A stretch of DNA of 64,000 nucleotides from Pagrus major (GCF_040436345.1 NC_133223.1:29623493-29687492); one strand, 5' to 3'. Positions 23,421 through 36,575 are shown, counted from the stretch's first letter. The notes: generated from the sequence alone by a model not told the origin. Program-made: numbers and translations.

Positions 23421-26400
23421 CACACATCCACAGGAAAAGGTGAAGCCAGAAGAGATCACTCTGGGTGGGAGCTGCATGTCGGTGCCTGCAATTCTGAGAA
23501 AACTCCCCCTCAGGTGTAAATAGGAATCCCTCCCTTCTTTGTGCTGATCCTAAATAAGTTCATGCTGAAAAGTTACATCACAAACGGCTAACAGCATTTA
23601 CTAAGTATAGTTTTAATTCACTTGTACTTTAATAAATATTTAAACTACCACTTCTACACTTTAGACACACAATTACATTTTCAGAAAGAACTTTAAACTC
23701 CACTTCTTTACCAGTTTTCATTTTTACTGATCATAATGTACCGTTATAGATTAAACTTTCCAGTATAGTTAATATTAGCTCCGTTCTGAGCACAGTACTA
23801 AAACTTTAAAATTCTGCATCCATGTTGATGCATCATTAATGGAAAGATTATTTATATAAAACTGGAAGTCTCTAAAAGAGGCCATCATGATTATCTTACC
23901 TTACTAAAGGTAAGGAAATCTATATCTTAATGAAAGTATAAAACACTATTTTGCAGCATTAATTGACTTGTGGGCACCAGTGGGCATCACAACAAGACGT
24001 TAACACAACACTGACATATTTTGACCTTAGAAAGTAAGCAGAGCAATAATATTATCGCTCTTTACCATTTAGATGGAGTCGTATTCCTGGCCACCTGGTA
24101 AATCTGGTAAAAGTCCAGTATCCACTCTCCATTTTAGCTCTGTTTTGGTCTCCACCAACCATCATCAGTCTCTTTATCTGCTAAATGCTCCGTTATGTTC
24201 ACCAGCTAGTTGCTAAAATTGTCTGGGCAGTAGCGTAATCTGGGTTTATCAGGGTGTTATCTGAAATAGCTGCCTGGAAACAGGGTTGATGAGAGTGGTG
24301 AGAGTCAACCAGAACTAACCAGAAAAGTTAGTTTCCGTTGTCAATAGTGAGACTCCGCATGCAGCAACATACAAAGAATAGAAATACATTGTGGCATTTA
24401 GTGTCTACACTGTGAGAGCCTGATGGAAGAAAGCATATGTTTTTTTAAGTTTTAAGAGAAAATGACCTTGACCTTGTACTGCACTTATTGTCTTTTAAGT
24501 CTGACAAAGCCTGTAGGAGCGCCAATTGGCCACAGCTTTCCCCTTTAAACTACAAAGGCGACTTCATTTGGTTAGGATGACACACATGGCCACATGGAAG
24601 CATAGCAGCGTCGAGAGTTGAAAGCACTAGCTAACCGTAAAAGGTTTGAAGGGGACCTCTGGCGAAGCAAAGCCTTCTTCATTATTCAATTTCTTTCTGT
24701 CCGTTTTCCAGCTGTAAAGCGTTTGAAGTGGCCGAGCCTCGAGAGGGAACCAATTTACACTGACAATGGTTTGAAGTACTGTAAGGCCACTTTCTTGGCA
24801 GCGGAGGCCACAGTGAAGTTTTTTGAGACACAGCTCCACTGTATACGATAACAGGGCTAATGCATTAATGCTAAGCAACTCTGGAAAGACATTACTCATT
24901 CTGTGCTATGAGAGAATTGTGAAAGCATTGCTCAAAGGCAATACCTAAAGCCAACACTCTGAACAGCTCGAGACAGGTAGTTTCTATGGCACTGAACACA
25001 GAATCAACAACACAGTATTTAGATGACAGCTGTTGGCTAAAGACGTGCTGTTTTCTTTTTCTCCCTGGAACATGCTGTCATGGGTTCCTATACGGTAAGT
25101 GTCTATAGAAAATAAGCTCTTAAACGCTACTTCAGAAATAAGATGGAATTTTTACACCTCTAGCTGCCTGTAGCTGCACTTCAGATTGCTTTTTAACATC
25201 CCTGAATGTCAACTTCTGAGACATAAATGTCAATGCAGCGTTGTAGCAAATACCAGGGGAAGCAAATCTAGAGCAAAGGCTCCAAAGATGTCAAATACTA
25301 CCACTTTGGTCCAACCCAAAACATCAGTATTTCACTCAATAATCAACTATCTATCGACTTGAGCTGTAACATAACTTGAACCAAAACCCTGAGCTTGTGA
25401 TCTCTGCTAGAGGTAGGAATTTATGACTTGTATTCATTACTCACTCACTGTGGTGAATATTATTTAAATTCTGAGACATTGAGGTCTTGTTGCCTTTCTT
25501 TTGCAAAGTCTATGATCTACTGGAGTTAAAGATCTGGAGGTGGCAACATCTGCTCAATCCACCAATTTGGTCCAGAGTAAGATATCCCTTCTGACTGAGA
25601 CAGTCGTGGTCCCACAGACTTTGTGGATACCTCAACTTCTCCTCCAGCACCACCATGACGTTGAAGTTTGTTGTTTTTTATGAAATGTCCCGACAGCTAT
25701 TGCATGGATTGTCATGACGTTGGTACAGACAATGAAGGGTGAATCCTAAAAACCTTTGGCGATCCCGTCTTTACACATAGTGTCACCAGCACATAAAAGT
25801 TTGCTTTATTCAGGAGAAATAACTTCAAATCTACATCATGAATGGGCACTCTTCTGATTGGCTGTGATCGTACAAGTGCTAAAATTTACTGTCACAATTT
25901 CTACTGTCTTCAACTTCTAGAACAAAGTTAGTGGCTCAAACACAAAAATGGAGGCCAACTACATACAAACCAACTGGTAGGAGAGTGAAATCAGTCTTGT
26001 TGGCAGTGTATGGGTGAGTAAAAATATGGTGTGATGCGTGTTGACTGGTGCAGCAAACCAAACAAAGATGAAAAAGGCTGCGGTGGATACAGAAGGGCCA
26101 ACTGAGAAGGGAGTGACACTCCCGGAAAGGTAGTCCTTTACCCCTTTCTGGAAGCCCAACCCAGATGGGCAGGTATGAGCAGGCGACCCTCCCAGCTCCA
26201 CCTGGCAGCAACACCCAGTATCTGCAAAACAAAGAAACCTCACTGGGAATCCCAACATCCAACCACAGTTAACAAGTAACCTTAAATACTACAACCTCTA
26301 TAAACCCGACACTATCTACGACCTGCAGGCAGCGTCATATCTTGACCTCTGAGGCCACAACCTTGTGAACCCTGGTCACTAGGAAGCATTTTAATAAAGA

Positions 26401-26619
26401 AGAGAGAGAGGTCCCTGACTGTAACTGGTAAGACAAGGCCGCACTTCATTTTTACACTTGTGTACGATCATGTATGTGCACGGACACACGTGAACACGCA
26501 CAGAAACATTTCAGACAGTGTGTCAGGAGCTCTTGAGGATTCACTGGGGGGGCCTTCCCCTCTCAGGCATGATTTACAACTTCAGCGCTCTACTCCTGTT
26601 TTTACAGCGCTAATTACAG

Positions 26620-26674
<55 letters not shown>

Positions 26675-29600
26675 CTCTCACACACACAGCCTCTCACACA
26701 CACAGCCTCTGGCAGGTAGGTTAGGTGCCCAGAAAAAAAAAAAATCCTTACTCAGCATGAAAAGCCTTCATCAGTGTTGCCTCCTCACGAGTCTGGACTC
26801 ACCACCAGTGACTAGAAGTCGTGCTCAGCTCTTTAATTCAGTCGCCACTTTCGTCTCAGGTTTCCTGTTGAAATGTGTCAGACGATCTCAGACCATTATG
26901 TCTGTGATGACTGTGACTGTGTTGGTAAGTGTTAACCCCCGCCATGTTTTTGTGTTCTGCAACCACAGGTATCAGCAGCACAGACAGATTTCATTTTGCA
27001 GGACGCGGTGCTCTGTATTCATACGTCTGTTCTGAATTAACTTGTTAGCTTGTTATTTGTGTTTCGTCTTGACTGTCTCCAACAAATTATGAACATGCTC
27101 TGGTATAAAAAGCAGCAGGAAACACACTCCGAGTGACCCGAGAGCTCAGAAGAGACCTGTTCAAACTGCGTCATGACCCTCACAAGCCTCGGAGGGCTGG
27201 ATGGATGTAGCACTTTCTGCTGGTTCACAGAAAAAGATGTTGGCGGGTCTGTTCGCACTGTCGCCGCAGTAATTACAGCCATTGCGACGCCTGACCGTCC
27301 AGCATAGAATTAGTACCATGAGGTATGAGGGACACAGGATGCCTCGAGGACACAGAATGACTTTGTCTTCTAATTCCAGGATTAAGATGACTTGTAAAAG
27401 GGCCTGTCATTAGAAAAAATGCTGGCTTTTAATAGCAGCGCGTGATTAAAGAATAGATAAATGTAGATGAATGTGTGTTTGTTGGAAAGCAGCGGAGATG
27501 GTGAGTGTGTGCGTGTTTAACATCTGTCCATTAACTGCATACCTAAGAGACAGGACACAGATGAGATGAAGCATTTCTGAGAACACACAGAAGAAAGGCT
27601 GAATTAGCTTTGAGGAGCTGTATTACTCAGACTGTTTACGATTTACTGAAACATATGACTTTGTGTATAGACAATTTATTAATGTTATGTGTTACTTTTT
27701 TCACCATCTTCCAGCAATGTTAACTGTCCTGAAGTGATAAACTGTCCCATAGTCGAACATCTTACAAGTATTAGCATTCAAAGTACTTCTATCTCCGAAC
27801 TATACTCAGTCCTTTAGTACATTTATCTACTGTCAACTGGTTTTGTCAAATTAAGCTGCAGTTCACCGTTTATGGTGTTCAGCTGTTGAATCTATTAGCG
27901 TTAGCTCCATTGGCTGTAAGCTATTAACTCTATGGCTGTTAGCAACTGGAAGGAAAAGCAGCTTGCCAGGGTGCGGCTAAGGGAGCTAACAGCTAACAAG
28001 CTCTCCTTCTGCTGAGTTCAACACAGATTTGTTGTTCACAATTTAGAGAATCATTATTATTATCATTATCAGAGAAAAAATATAAAATGTCTCCCATCAA
28101 TAGAGAGTTTACTGCATCCTTTTCAGCCCTTATGATAAAGAAAAAACTTTTTGTAAGTGCACACATCCCTGATACTGGTTCTGGAGGAGGCCCGGACAGA
28201 TTGTATGTACAGATGCTGCAGATTAACTTGATTTCCTAATTGGTTCATGTGTTCGTTTGGTTGTAGAGGTGCATGCGACTGAAAATCCACCCACCAAAAG
28301 ACCTCTCATCAACACTTGGTTTTGGCAGGACGCCATCAGCAGGCACATGAATGAGCAACAAAGAAGGATGAAGGGCAATCAACTAGAGGACAGTCGGACC
28401 CAGAAGCCTCAGGTCAGAACTAAACCAAAACCTCTACTGTATTTCACTGACAGTTATTACATACTTACATACAGTTATTAATTAAAGGAGACATATTATT
28501 GTTTTTTTCTGCGCTCCGGTGTTGAAACAATGTAATCCACGTTTCCAACCTTTTCCTCCACAGTATACGGTCCAAGAAAATGCGCCTCAAGGGGTGACCC
28601 AGCAACAGGTAATAAAATTAAAACCTTATTCCAGTGCATCAAACGAGCGAGAACGGGCCTTTTGATCATACGAGACCTCTTTAGGTTCTCACCAGCAACT
28701 TCACAGGCTCGTCACAACCTGTAGCAAAATGCAGTCACACGCTCCGGCAGATTTGTCTGAGATCTAGACTCGTCTTCTCTTTCAGCAAAGCCATGGGGCC
28801 CAACAACACACTTGTTGTTGTGTCCAACAACAAGTTCATTAGGGCTGAACCCTAGTGACTCTTGCACAACCTTGCGGGCTGCAAACAAAACCAGAGGTTT
28901 ACCCAGAACAAAGAGTGGAAATCAGTTTCTTCTCACAATCATGTGTACATCCACACGTTTCCCTGAGGCAGTGCCGCTTGGAAAAATTACAGCTAGAAGT
29001 GTTGTGAAGGCCTTGGTGAGCTCGTCCAACTTGGCAGCTCTAAGATCCTGGCAAATCTTGATGATTACCCAGTCTGCTCTGATTGGTCAACTCACACACG
29101 CCTGACCCCCAACTGCTAACAACAACAGAGTAGCGGTGCTAAATCAATTCTAATGTGCAAAACTAGCCGACGGGCATAAAAATACGCACCACGTGTGATA
29201 TGGTGACGTAGTGCGATGCCGCGAAATCACAGAATTAAAAGGCGGGACTACTGATGAGGCGTTTCAGGAGCAGTGTTTTCTGTGGGAGAGAAGAGCTTCT
29301 GCTGGTGTGGACTTTGACCTTTTTAACTTTCAAGATCGTTTACACGCACAAGAACCTAAAACATGCTGAAGGAAAGTATAAAAATGAAAAAGCATAATAG
29401 GTCTCCCTTAAAAATGATTTTTTTTACTATCATGTTTGGCAGCACTTTACAAAAAGAGATCCAACCAAGTGATTTTTATTTTTGAAAACTGCAGTTTCTC
29501 ATGCATCAAGAAGCACAGGTAGTTTGCCCTTATTATAAAAATAAATATATATTTCCAACAAAACAAATTGTTAGTGTAGTACATTCTTTTGCATGAACGA

Positions 29601-32600
29601 AGGACCCTAATTGCCCCTGAATTTTTTTTTTTTACCCCTGATGCATCAGTGCAGCTCGTATATTATGTGTAGTCTTACAGAAGTGCAGTGACGTGTCTGC
29701 CTATCAGAAGCAAGCAGTGACAAAAAGGTCAACAAGCTGCTGTGTGCCGTGGTACAGTAGTGCCCTCCTCTGGGCGCTCCTTCACTCAAACACACGCACG
29801 TGCATACACACACATACACTGACATCACATGGACCGACCATAATCCCAACTTCAACAGAAACCGAGTTCAAACCAGAAACTTTCAGGATTTATCTGGTGT
29901 GGACAAGATCTTTTTGGGAGATGAGTCCCCACAACGTGACTGTGTTAGCAGCTCTATATCCCCACAACATGATTAATACAAAACACACATTTATGTGCTT
30001 TCATAGAGCTGTTGTGTGAAAATATATTTGTTGATACTCTCCAAGAATGTGAGAATATTTCCAACAAGGCTGATATCAGATAATACGGTTTATATTCAGG
30101 AAATGCTGTAGCAGTTAGCTTTCAGACATCTTTGTTGGTAAATGCAGGGCCTTGTTTTTGAAACTCTTATTTTTAGGCTGAACTGTTGATGTCCTTCCAA
30201 TTTTAGAGTATTTTTAGCAAAACTTCAATGGATTTATTGATGCATTTCCATTCTTTGAATGAGACCCACCACGAGCTTCATTTAGCTTCGATAATTGCTC
30301 ATAATGAGCGTCATCGTGATGAAAAGTGATATTGTTTTTCTCTCCACAGAGGAATGTGTGTTGGCAGTTTAGTGCATTCTATAGATTTCACCCCTCCGCG
30401 CCGCCATTCTTCACCACTCACTCAACACCCTGAAAAAAAAGATTAAAAACAGTTCCTAGAAAACCCTTAATGGGGCGGCGTACAAACATGTATATTTCTT
30501 TATGTTTCATGTAAATGAGCTTGGGCCCTGGGGGATTAAGCATGTGGAGGCCCGTATATGTCACAACACGGCAAACAATTATGCGCATTTTGCTCATTTT
30601 CTCCCTCACTTAACTCGCTCACTCGCTCGCAGCAAAACAAAACAAAATAAAACAAAAAATTCATAAGCGGGAGGGTACAAAACAATTGTGGAGATCATTA
30701 GAAGGAACAAAAGGGAATGCAGGAAAAAGGAGTCGTGCAGCTGGTCAGGGGGAGGAACTTCAGACAGCTGGTGTCAAGCATGGATGCACTTCGTTGTGGG
30801 TGGTCAGGAGAGGTGAAATACTGTACACAAGATGCTGTCGGAGCTGGAGGTCGTGTCGGACTTATTATCCTTATACCTCAAATATATAAACAATCAGTTT
30901 GCATCACGTTAATATTAGTGTATTCACACTCAGACCCTGTAATTCCTTTACTTTGGTCTGTAAGTAATGTAGTCTACGTAGTCTCATGCAACAGTGGCGT
31001 ACCCAGGATTTCTGATGGGCAGGGGCGAAAAAAATAAGAAGGGCACCAGCACGTAGACAGTCGTGAGACGTTTTTACCCCAGAGGATACTTCAGCAAGTT
31101 TTGTGCACGGGAAGCGCACCCTGCAGGGCACTTCATCATGTTTTATCTATCTAAAGAGGGCACTTTCATGATGTTTTTTTTCGAACGTGGGTGCCATTGT
31201 CATTGAAACAGAAAACCTCAGGGGGTAGTTTAAGTTTTAGGTTAAGTTTAAGGCCTTTTGTGGCACCAAAGGGAGCTGTGTGATATCTGATGAGTTGTGA
31301 AGTTAAAAGGAAGTGAGCTTGCCGCTTGGCCTTTAGTTCAGGAAATACTGTGTATCCTTGTTTATGCATTTCAGAATAATACAATATAACCTGCATATGA
31401 GCAGCAGAGAATAATGTGGTAATGTACTGAGCTTTGTAGAACGCTGATGTTAGCCCACAAGCCACGCTAGCTCTCGCAGTTTCTGCTCATAACCCGCCTC
31501 ATGCTAATTCTTCTTCTGACCCAGCAAGATCTGGTCTGACCTGTACCAGACCTGATTACGACAGACATAAGTGTATTTGCATGTTGCTGAAAATGTAAGC
31601 ATAAACTGCAGGGAGCAAGCATGGTTAACGGGCCAACGACAGCAGTCTGCAGTTCTCTGTCGTCGTCCTTGCACTTCATATGGCCAGGCAGCATCTCTGC
31701 TTCTCTGCTGCTTGAATTATTTCACCTTGAATATTACAAAACAAGAATATGAGCAAACAATATTCCCTGTCTCAAAATGGCTGTTCACTGAAGAGGCTTG
31801 TGAAGTATGATCTGACTATTTGGAAATTTGGAACAAAAGCCACAGGTCTTCCTCGTTATGTGCAAAAAAAATTTCCCATTACGAAGGAGAACGTGTGTCC
31901 AAACTTTTGACTGGTGCTGTACACGCTGTACAGAAACACTGTGTGGAAACACAAAGAGAGAAAAAATGTTCTTAAAGGATTGTGACTTCAAAAGATTCCC
32001 ACTTGATTTAGCTAACAGCGCTGACACCTCATATCAGCTTCACCCGCCTTTTTTTCTGTTTGGGAGCGACGACTGTGGATTTTGCTCCCAATTTCTCACA
32101 GTGTTGTCAGAATGTGAAAGGACCTCTCTGGGCCAACCTGGAGAGAAGACAATATGTAAGTGTTTATCGGTTGCTGTAATTAGCCTGTGTATTGTGTGTC
32201 GTGAAATGGCATGAACGTATTGGTATGTAAGGGCAGAGAGGCAGCAGTAAAACCGAGGTGTCAGTTTATACGTCTTCATTATGAAAGAGAGAGAGACGAG
32301 TCAAAGGCTGTAAGAGCAAGTGTGAGAGAGAGCCAGAGAGAAAGAAAGAGTACTTTTCATCCATATGTTCAGATGTGTGATAAGGTTCATGGCAGACTGC
32401 GCCTCCTCCTGCCCTTCTCTCTCATCCTCAGCCAACTAATCATAAGACTGGACCCTTTGATCCCACTGCAGCCTGATACACTCACTGTGTGTGCAGTCAA
32501 ATGCGTGTGTGTGTACCGCATGCATGTACACGTGAATACATGGTAAATGTGTGTGTGCGCACATGCATGCAACAGGAGGAAGAGTGTGCACGGCATTTCT

Positions 32601-32609
32601 GTAGGTGTA

Positions 32610-32648
<39 letters not shown>

Positions 32649-35600
32649 TCATGGCCACCTGCTGAGTAAAGCAGCCTCGACACTCATGTTCCACTCCACC
32701 AGACTCGCATCAATAATATTGGCTGAACTCGCTGCTTGCCGAACTGCACCTCGTAAAAGAAGTTCGCTGTAAATGTGTGTATTTGTGACATTTTTACAAG
32801 ACACACAGAGGGATTTTGTTTCGCCATTCTTTTTCTTGGACAGAGAACATTTCTCTGCCTCAAACTCAAGTCAAACCTGTCCTCTAGTCATTTTATATGA
32901 ATGTCTCTGTTTCTTTTTTTTGAAATGTAAATGTATCTGTACGTCTGCTCCCATAAGTGCTAAATAGTTATTGCCATAATTATTATTTTTATGAATAATG
33001 TTCTCTTCGCTCGTCCTTTCAGAGCGCCTGTGAGCAGGAGCTGGACAAGGTCTTGGAGGAGATTTCCAAAATGACCTCTGAGGATAACAGAGGCCCGCTG
33101 GAGAACCTTTACGGGCTCAAGTTTCCAAACTGTGACAAACACGGACTGTACAACCTGAAACAGGTGAGCCATGGACACACTCTGTAAACCAAGGAGACCA
33201 TGTTGAAACGTGATGTTTCTTTATGTTGGTTTATTGGTTGAATTTTCATTTATATCTTGATAACGCTGTCCTTATACTCCGGTTAGGTTTAGGCCCTAAA
33301 AACGGTGTTAGGCTTAGGAAAAGATCATGTTTTAGCTTAAAATACTTGTTTTGGTTCCCACAAACACAGCTGGAGATGACCTGACTTCCTGTCATACGTA
33401 TCCATGTTTATGTTGCCACAAACATGGCTGGAAATTGTCCTAAAGTCTCGTTAAAAACACCCGGTTTCATCGCCACAAATAGAGACTTCCCATCAAAAAT
33501 ATCTTGTTTTGGGCCCTGACACCCTGACTTCCTATCAAAAATGCCGCCTTTAGCAACCCAATCGCCCAAAATATCCAACATTTTATCCTCGTAATTGGGC
33601 TGAAACAGGATGCAACATCGTGGCCAAAGATACTGAGCAACACACTTTTAACTGGGGCTTGTTATAGATGTCATGTTATAAGTACATGGGGCTGTAAAGG
33701 AAATCAATAGACCACACTGACTGATCAGCGGGATCATAAAGGGAGGAAAAATCAGCTCAAAATGGAAGAAATGTAACCAGAGCAGCCGGACAAGACTGGG
33801 AAACACTTCAACAAATAAAAAACATCCAAGATATAGTAAATACTTTTTAATACTTGTAAGGAAATGACTTATAAGTGAAGAGGTTTACAAGAATGGCTTG
33901 ATATCAGAATCTATGTTGAGTATTGGGAGAACATTGCACTCTTGAGGACATAAAATCCAAACAGCTTCACGTCGAGGAAGCCAGTTTACACACTCCTCAC
34001 ATCATTTAACCCCACTGCCTTCTCAGCACCAGTGTAATCTTAACGCACGTAGCCAAGCATTTTTTACAATGAGCAGCTGTTGGATTATGTCATCAATTTT
34101 GTGCCGATACATGTCTCGACTTTTAGTCCTTCGTCTGATAAAACCTTGCGTGCGTAGCGACCTTTTCCCCCGCGGTGTCGTGCTTTATTGCCACATCTCG
34201 AGGCCCCCTTGACCTAAAGAGGGTCACTGTGATTTAATCCAGTTTTAAAGGGAGGAACGGGGGCCATCTCCTGCCCCAGGGCCTTCTAGTTGGTTAATCG
34301 GCCATGCCCATTTGGGTCAAAATGTTGCCTGTTCATTTATCTAATACAGTTCAAGAGTGTGCGGATCAAAACATGAACTGTGTATTAGGTTAATTCTCAG
34401 GTCAGTGAACTTGACCGAGGCACTGGTTCGGACCTGGAGCTGGCTTCGCACTGCTGCTCAAGGATGAGTTAACTGCAGAGGGCTAGTGATAAACAGAGAT
34501 TCTTCTTCTTCTACTTCTTCTTCTTCTTCTTCTTCTGCTTTTTCGTCTTCTTCTTCTTCTTCGTCGTCTTCTTTTTCTTTTTCTTCTTCGTCTTCTTTTC
34601 TTCTTCATCTTCTTCTGCTTTTTCTTCGTCTTCTTCTTCTTCTTCTTCGTCTTCTTCTTCGTCTTCTGTCTTTTTCCTTTAATAATTCTGCTCTCCACAA
34701 GTACTGTCCTTTATATTTTCCAAATTATTTAAGATATTATAACTTCTTAAGGGTCATGTTTTGGAAACTTAAGTCTCCAAAGATACCAGGCACAGAATGT
34801 CAGGCAGACTTTTAGGGAAATGTCTATAAAATAAAAAAAGACACTGCCTCTGTAATAAGAAGAGAGTCGGTGGTTTGGCTGAATTTGGCTCCTGATACTG
34901 TAATCCAAATTCCATTATTCAACTCAGATCATGGTTGTTTCCATATCAACAATTAACACTGAAATGCTCGGCACAAAACTCTCCGTGGGTGGACTCTTTC
35001 GCAACACTGGCCACACCCCGATCAGTGATGTCACAGCAGGTGTTTTCCACCCACTGTCAAAGCCAAGACACCTGCTGTGACATCACTCGTTCAGGCTCTT
35101 GGGCAGGGTTGTGACATGTTTGAGGGATTCAGATTGAGAGGCTTATGTTGAAGTAGCACAAAGGACTCAGACATACAGTAGTTGTATTTGTTAAACCCTT
35201 ATGTTTTAGAGAATGATACTAAATCTACCTTGTAACCTTGTTTCGAATGATGCTGGTAGGTGTTGTAGGCTGGATTATCGTGACCACCGGCCTTGATGAT
35301 GGAAAACAGTCGCCAGAATAAAATGTTGGCATTTTAAAGGTCCTGCAAACCGGTGAAATAGGCCACGTACCATACTAACATTTCAGTCGACAAGGCTCGC
35401 AGTCTAGTGACCGAAGTTTAAGGCTGTGTTTCATTTATAAGAGCAAAAACTACTGGATTTTTTACATGGGACCATGGCAGTTTAAAGCACAAATAAAGCA
35501 ACCAAAAATTATATTTTTGACTGGAAGTCAGGACATCCCCAGCTGTGTTTGTGGTGATAAAACCAGGTGTTTTTAACGCTATGTTGGGACAATTTTCCAG

Positions 35601-36521
35601 CCACGTTTCCACGTTGAGGAGTCGAGACTTTAGGACATCTCCAGCTGTGTTTGAGGGAACCAAAACAGGATGTTTTTGATGGGAAGTCAGGAAATCCCCA
35701 GCTGTGTTTGTGGCGAGATGGGACAATTTCCAGCCACGTTTGTGGCAACATAAAAATGGATACTTATGACAGGAAGTCAGGACATCTCCAGCTGTGTTTG
35801 TGGGAACCAAAACTTGATCTTTTCTGAAACAGTTCAAGACTGTGTTTCACAATTTGTAAGCGTGACACCAGTGGAAATCTTTTGCCAAGGGACCACGGTT
35901 TTCACATTTGTAAGCATGACACTGTGTTTGTGGTGGCATAAAGGATATTTTTTAGCGACTGGGTTGCTAAAAGCTTATGTTGCGATCAGTATCAATGACT
36001 ACGCTTTGCGAGCTAACTAATATTACACTATTATTCTGAATATAAACAATATTCCAAATTTGATACCGGTCATGTAAACAGCACGGGGCCTCGTTCTGAA
36101 TGAAGCATTTCCTGAATAAGACGTGCAACATGTGGATATTCAAGTTTTAGGAGCATTATTTGGACGCATATACAGTCCGTACAGAATATGCGTCTCAAGT
36201 GGGCCTCTTACCACCTTACCACTTGCTAATTACAGCTGGTTTTGTGTGTTTTCATGGATCCGTTGTACACATAGCCAACAGCCACAGAGCTGACCTTTAT
36301 CATGAAGGTGGTTGAACAAATGAATATTCGGGAGCGAAAAAACAGAATATTCCCTGCTCGTAAATGTCAGTGAACATTATTGTGCCTGAATGTGTGATGC
36401 GCTTTAGTTCGATCCAACTTGATGACAAGTTTTCCATCCTTCTCCGTCTGTTCCTCTTGAAAATCACTCTGTGTGTGTGTGTATGTGTGTGTGTGTGCGT
36501 GTGTGTCAGAGATGCGCACAC

Positions 36522-36575
<54 letters not shown>

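Larger units (their letters stand above)
18447..28266 (+). other. igfbp2: igfbp2 intron 1
   Basis: A 9.8-kb intron. It holds a repeat copy right after exon 1 (18525-18850), two CA/TG microsatellites, other fish repeats near 21440-21980 and 25565-25800, and much unassigned AT-rich sequence. No internal exon is supported. Confidence 0.75.
28482..29411. mobile_element. TTAA-bounded MITE-like element enclosing Gypsy fragments
   Basis: The left end TTAAAGGAGACATATTATTG (28482-28501) is inverted relative to GCATAATAGGTCTCCCTTAA (29392-29411), 17 of 20 matching, with TTAA at both outer edges. The internal right side (GGTGTGGACTTTGACC and CTAAAACATGCTGAAGGAAA) is typical of a teleost MITE. The centre (about 28540-29060) is replaced by retrotransposon sequence. 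Confidence 0.6.
28413..33022 (+). other. igfbp2: igfbp2 intron 2
   Basis: A 4.6-kb intron. A TTAA-bounded element with Gypsy fragments fills 28482-29411, a hAT-like fragment is at 30992-31193 and a TG microsatellite at 32611-32648. The stretch 30280-30620 is non-repetitive and may be conserved regulatory DNA. Confidence 0.75.

Noticed and set aside
25920..26330. Possible solo LTR of a Gypsy element on the minus strand
   Set aside because: Words such as GCCAGGTGGAGCTGGGAGGG recall fish LTRs, but no clear TG...CA ends or target duplication could be found, so it is not listed as a feature.
26460..27035. 191-codon plus-strand open frame
   Set aside because: It is held open by the CA microsatellite (His/Thr repeats), and the flanks resemble no protein.
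28564..28608. A possible constitutive extra coding exon of igfbp2
   Set aside because: It has good splice signals and phase, but its reverse strand encodes the [11 protein letters not shown] part of a Gypsy pol gene, and igfbp2 normally has four exons. It is kept only as a possible exonisation event in the findings.
34483..34698. Lys/Arg-rich open frame on the minus strand and Ser-rich frame on the plus strand
   Set aside because: Both are translations of the (TTC)n tract and carry no other coding signal.
35418..35837. 139-codon minus-strand open frame with repeated [10 protein letters not shown] peptide
   Set aside because: It is the reverse strand of a tandemly repeated mobile-element fragment, and the same repeat elsewhere is not open.
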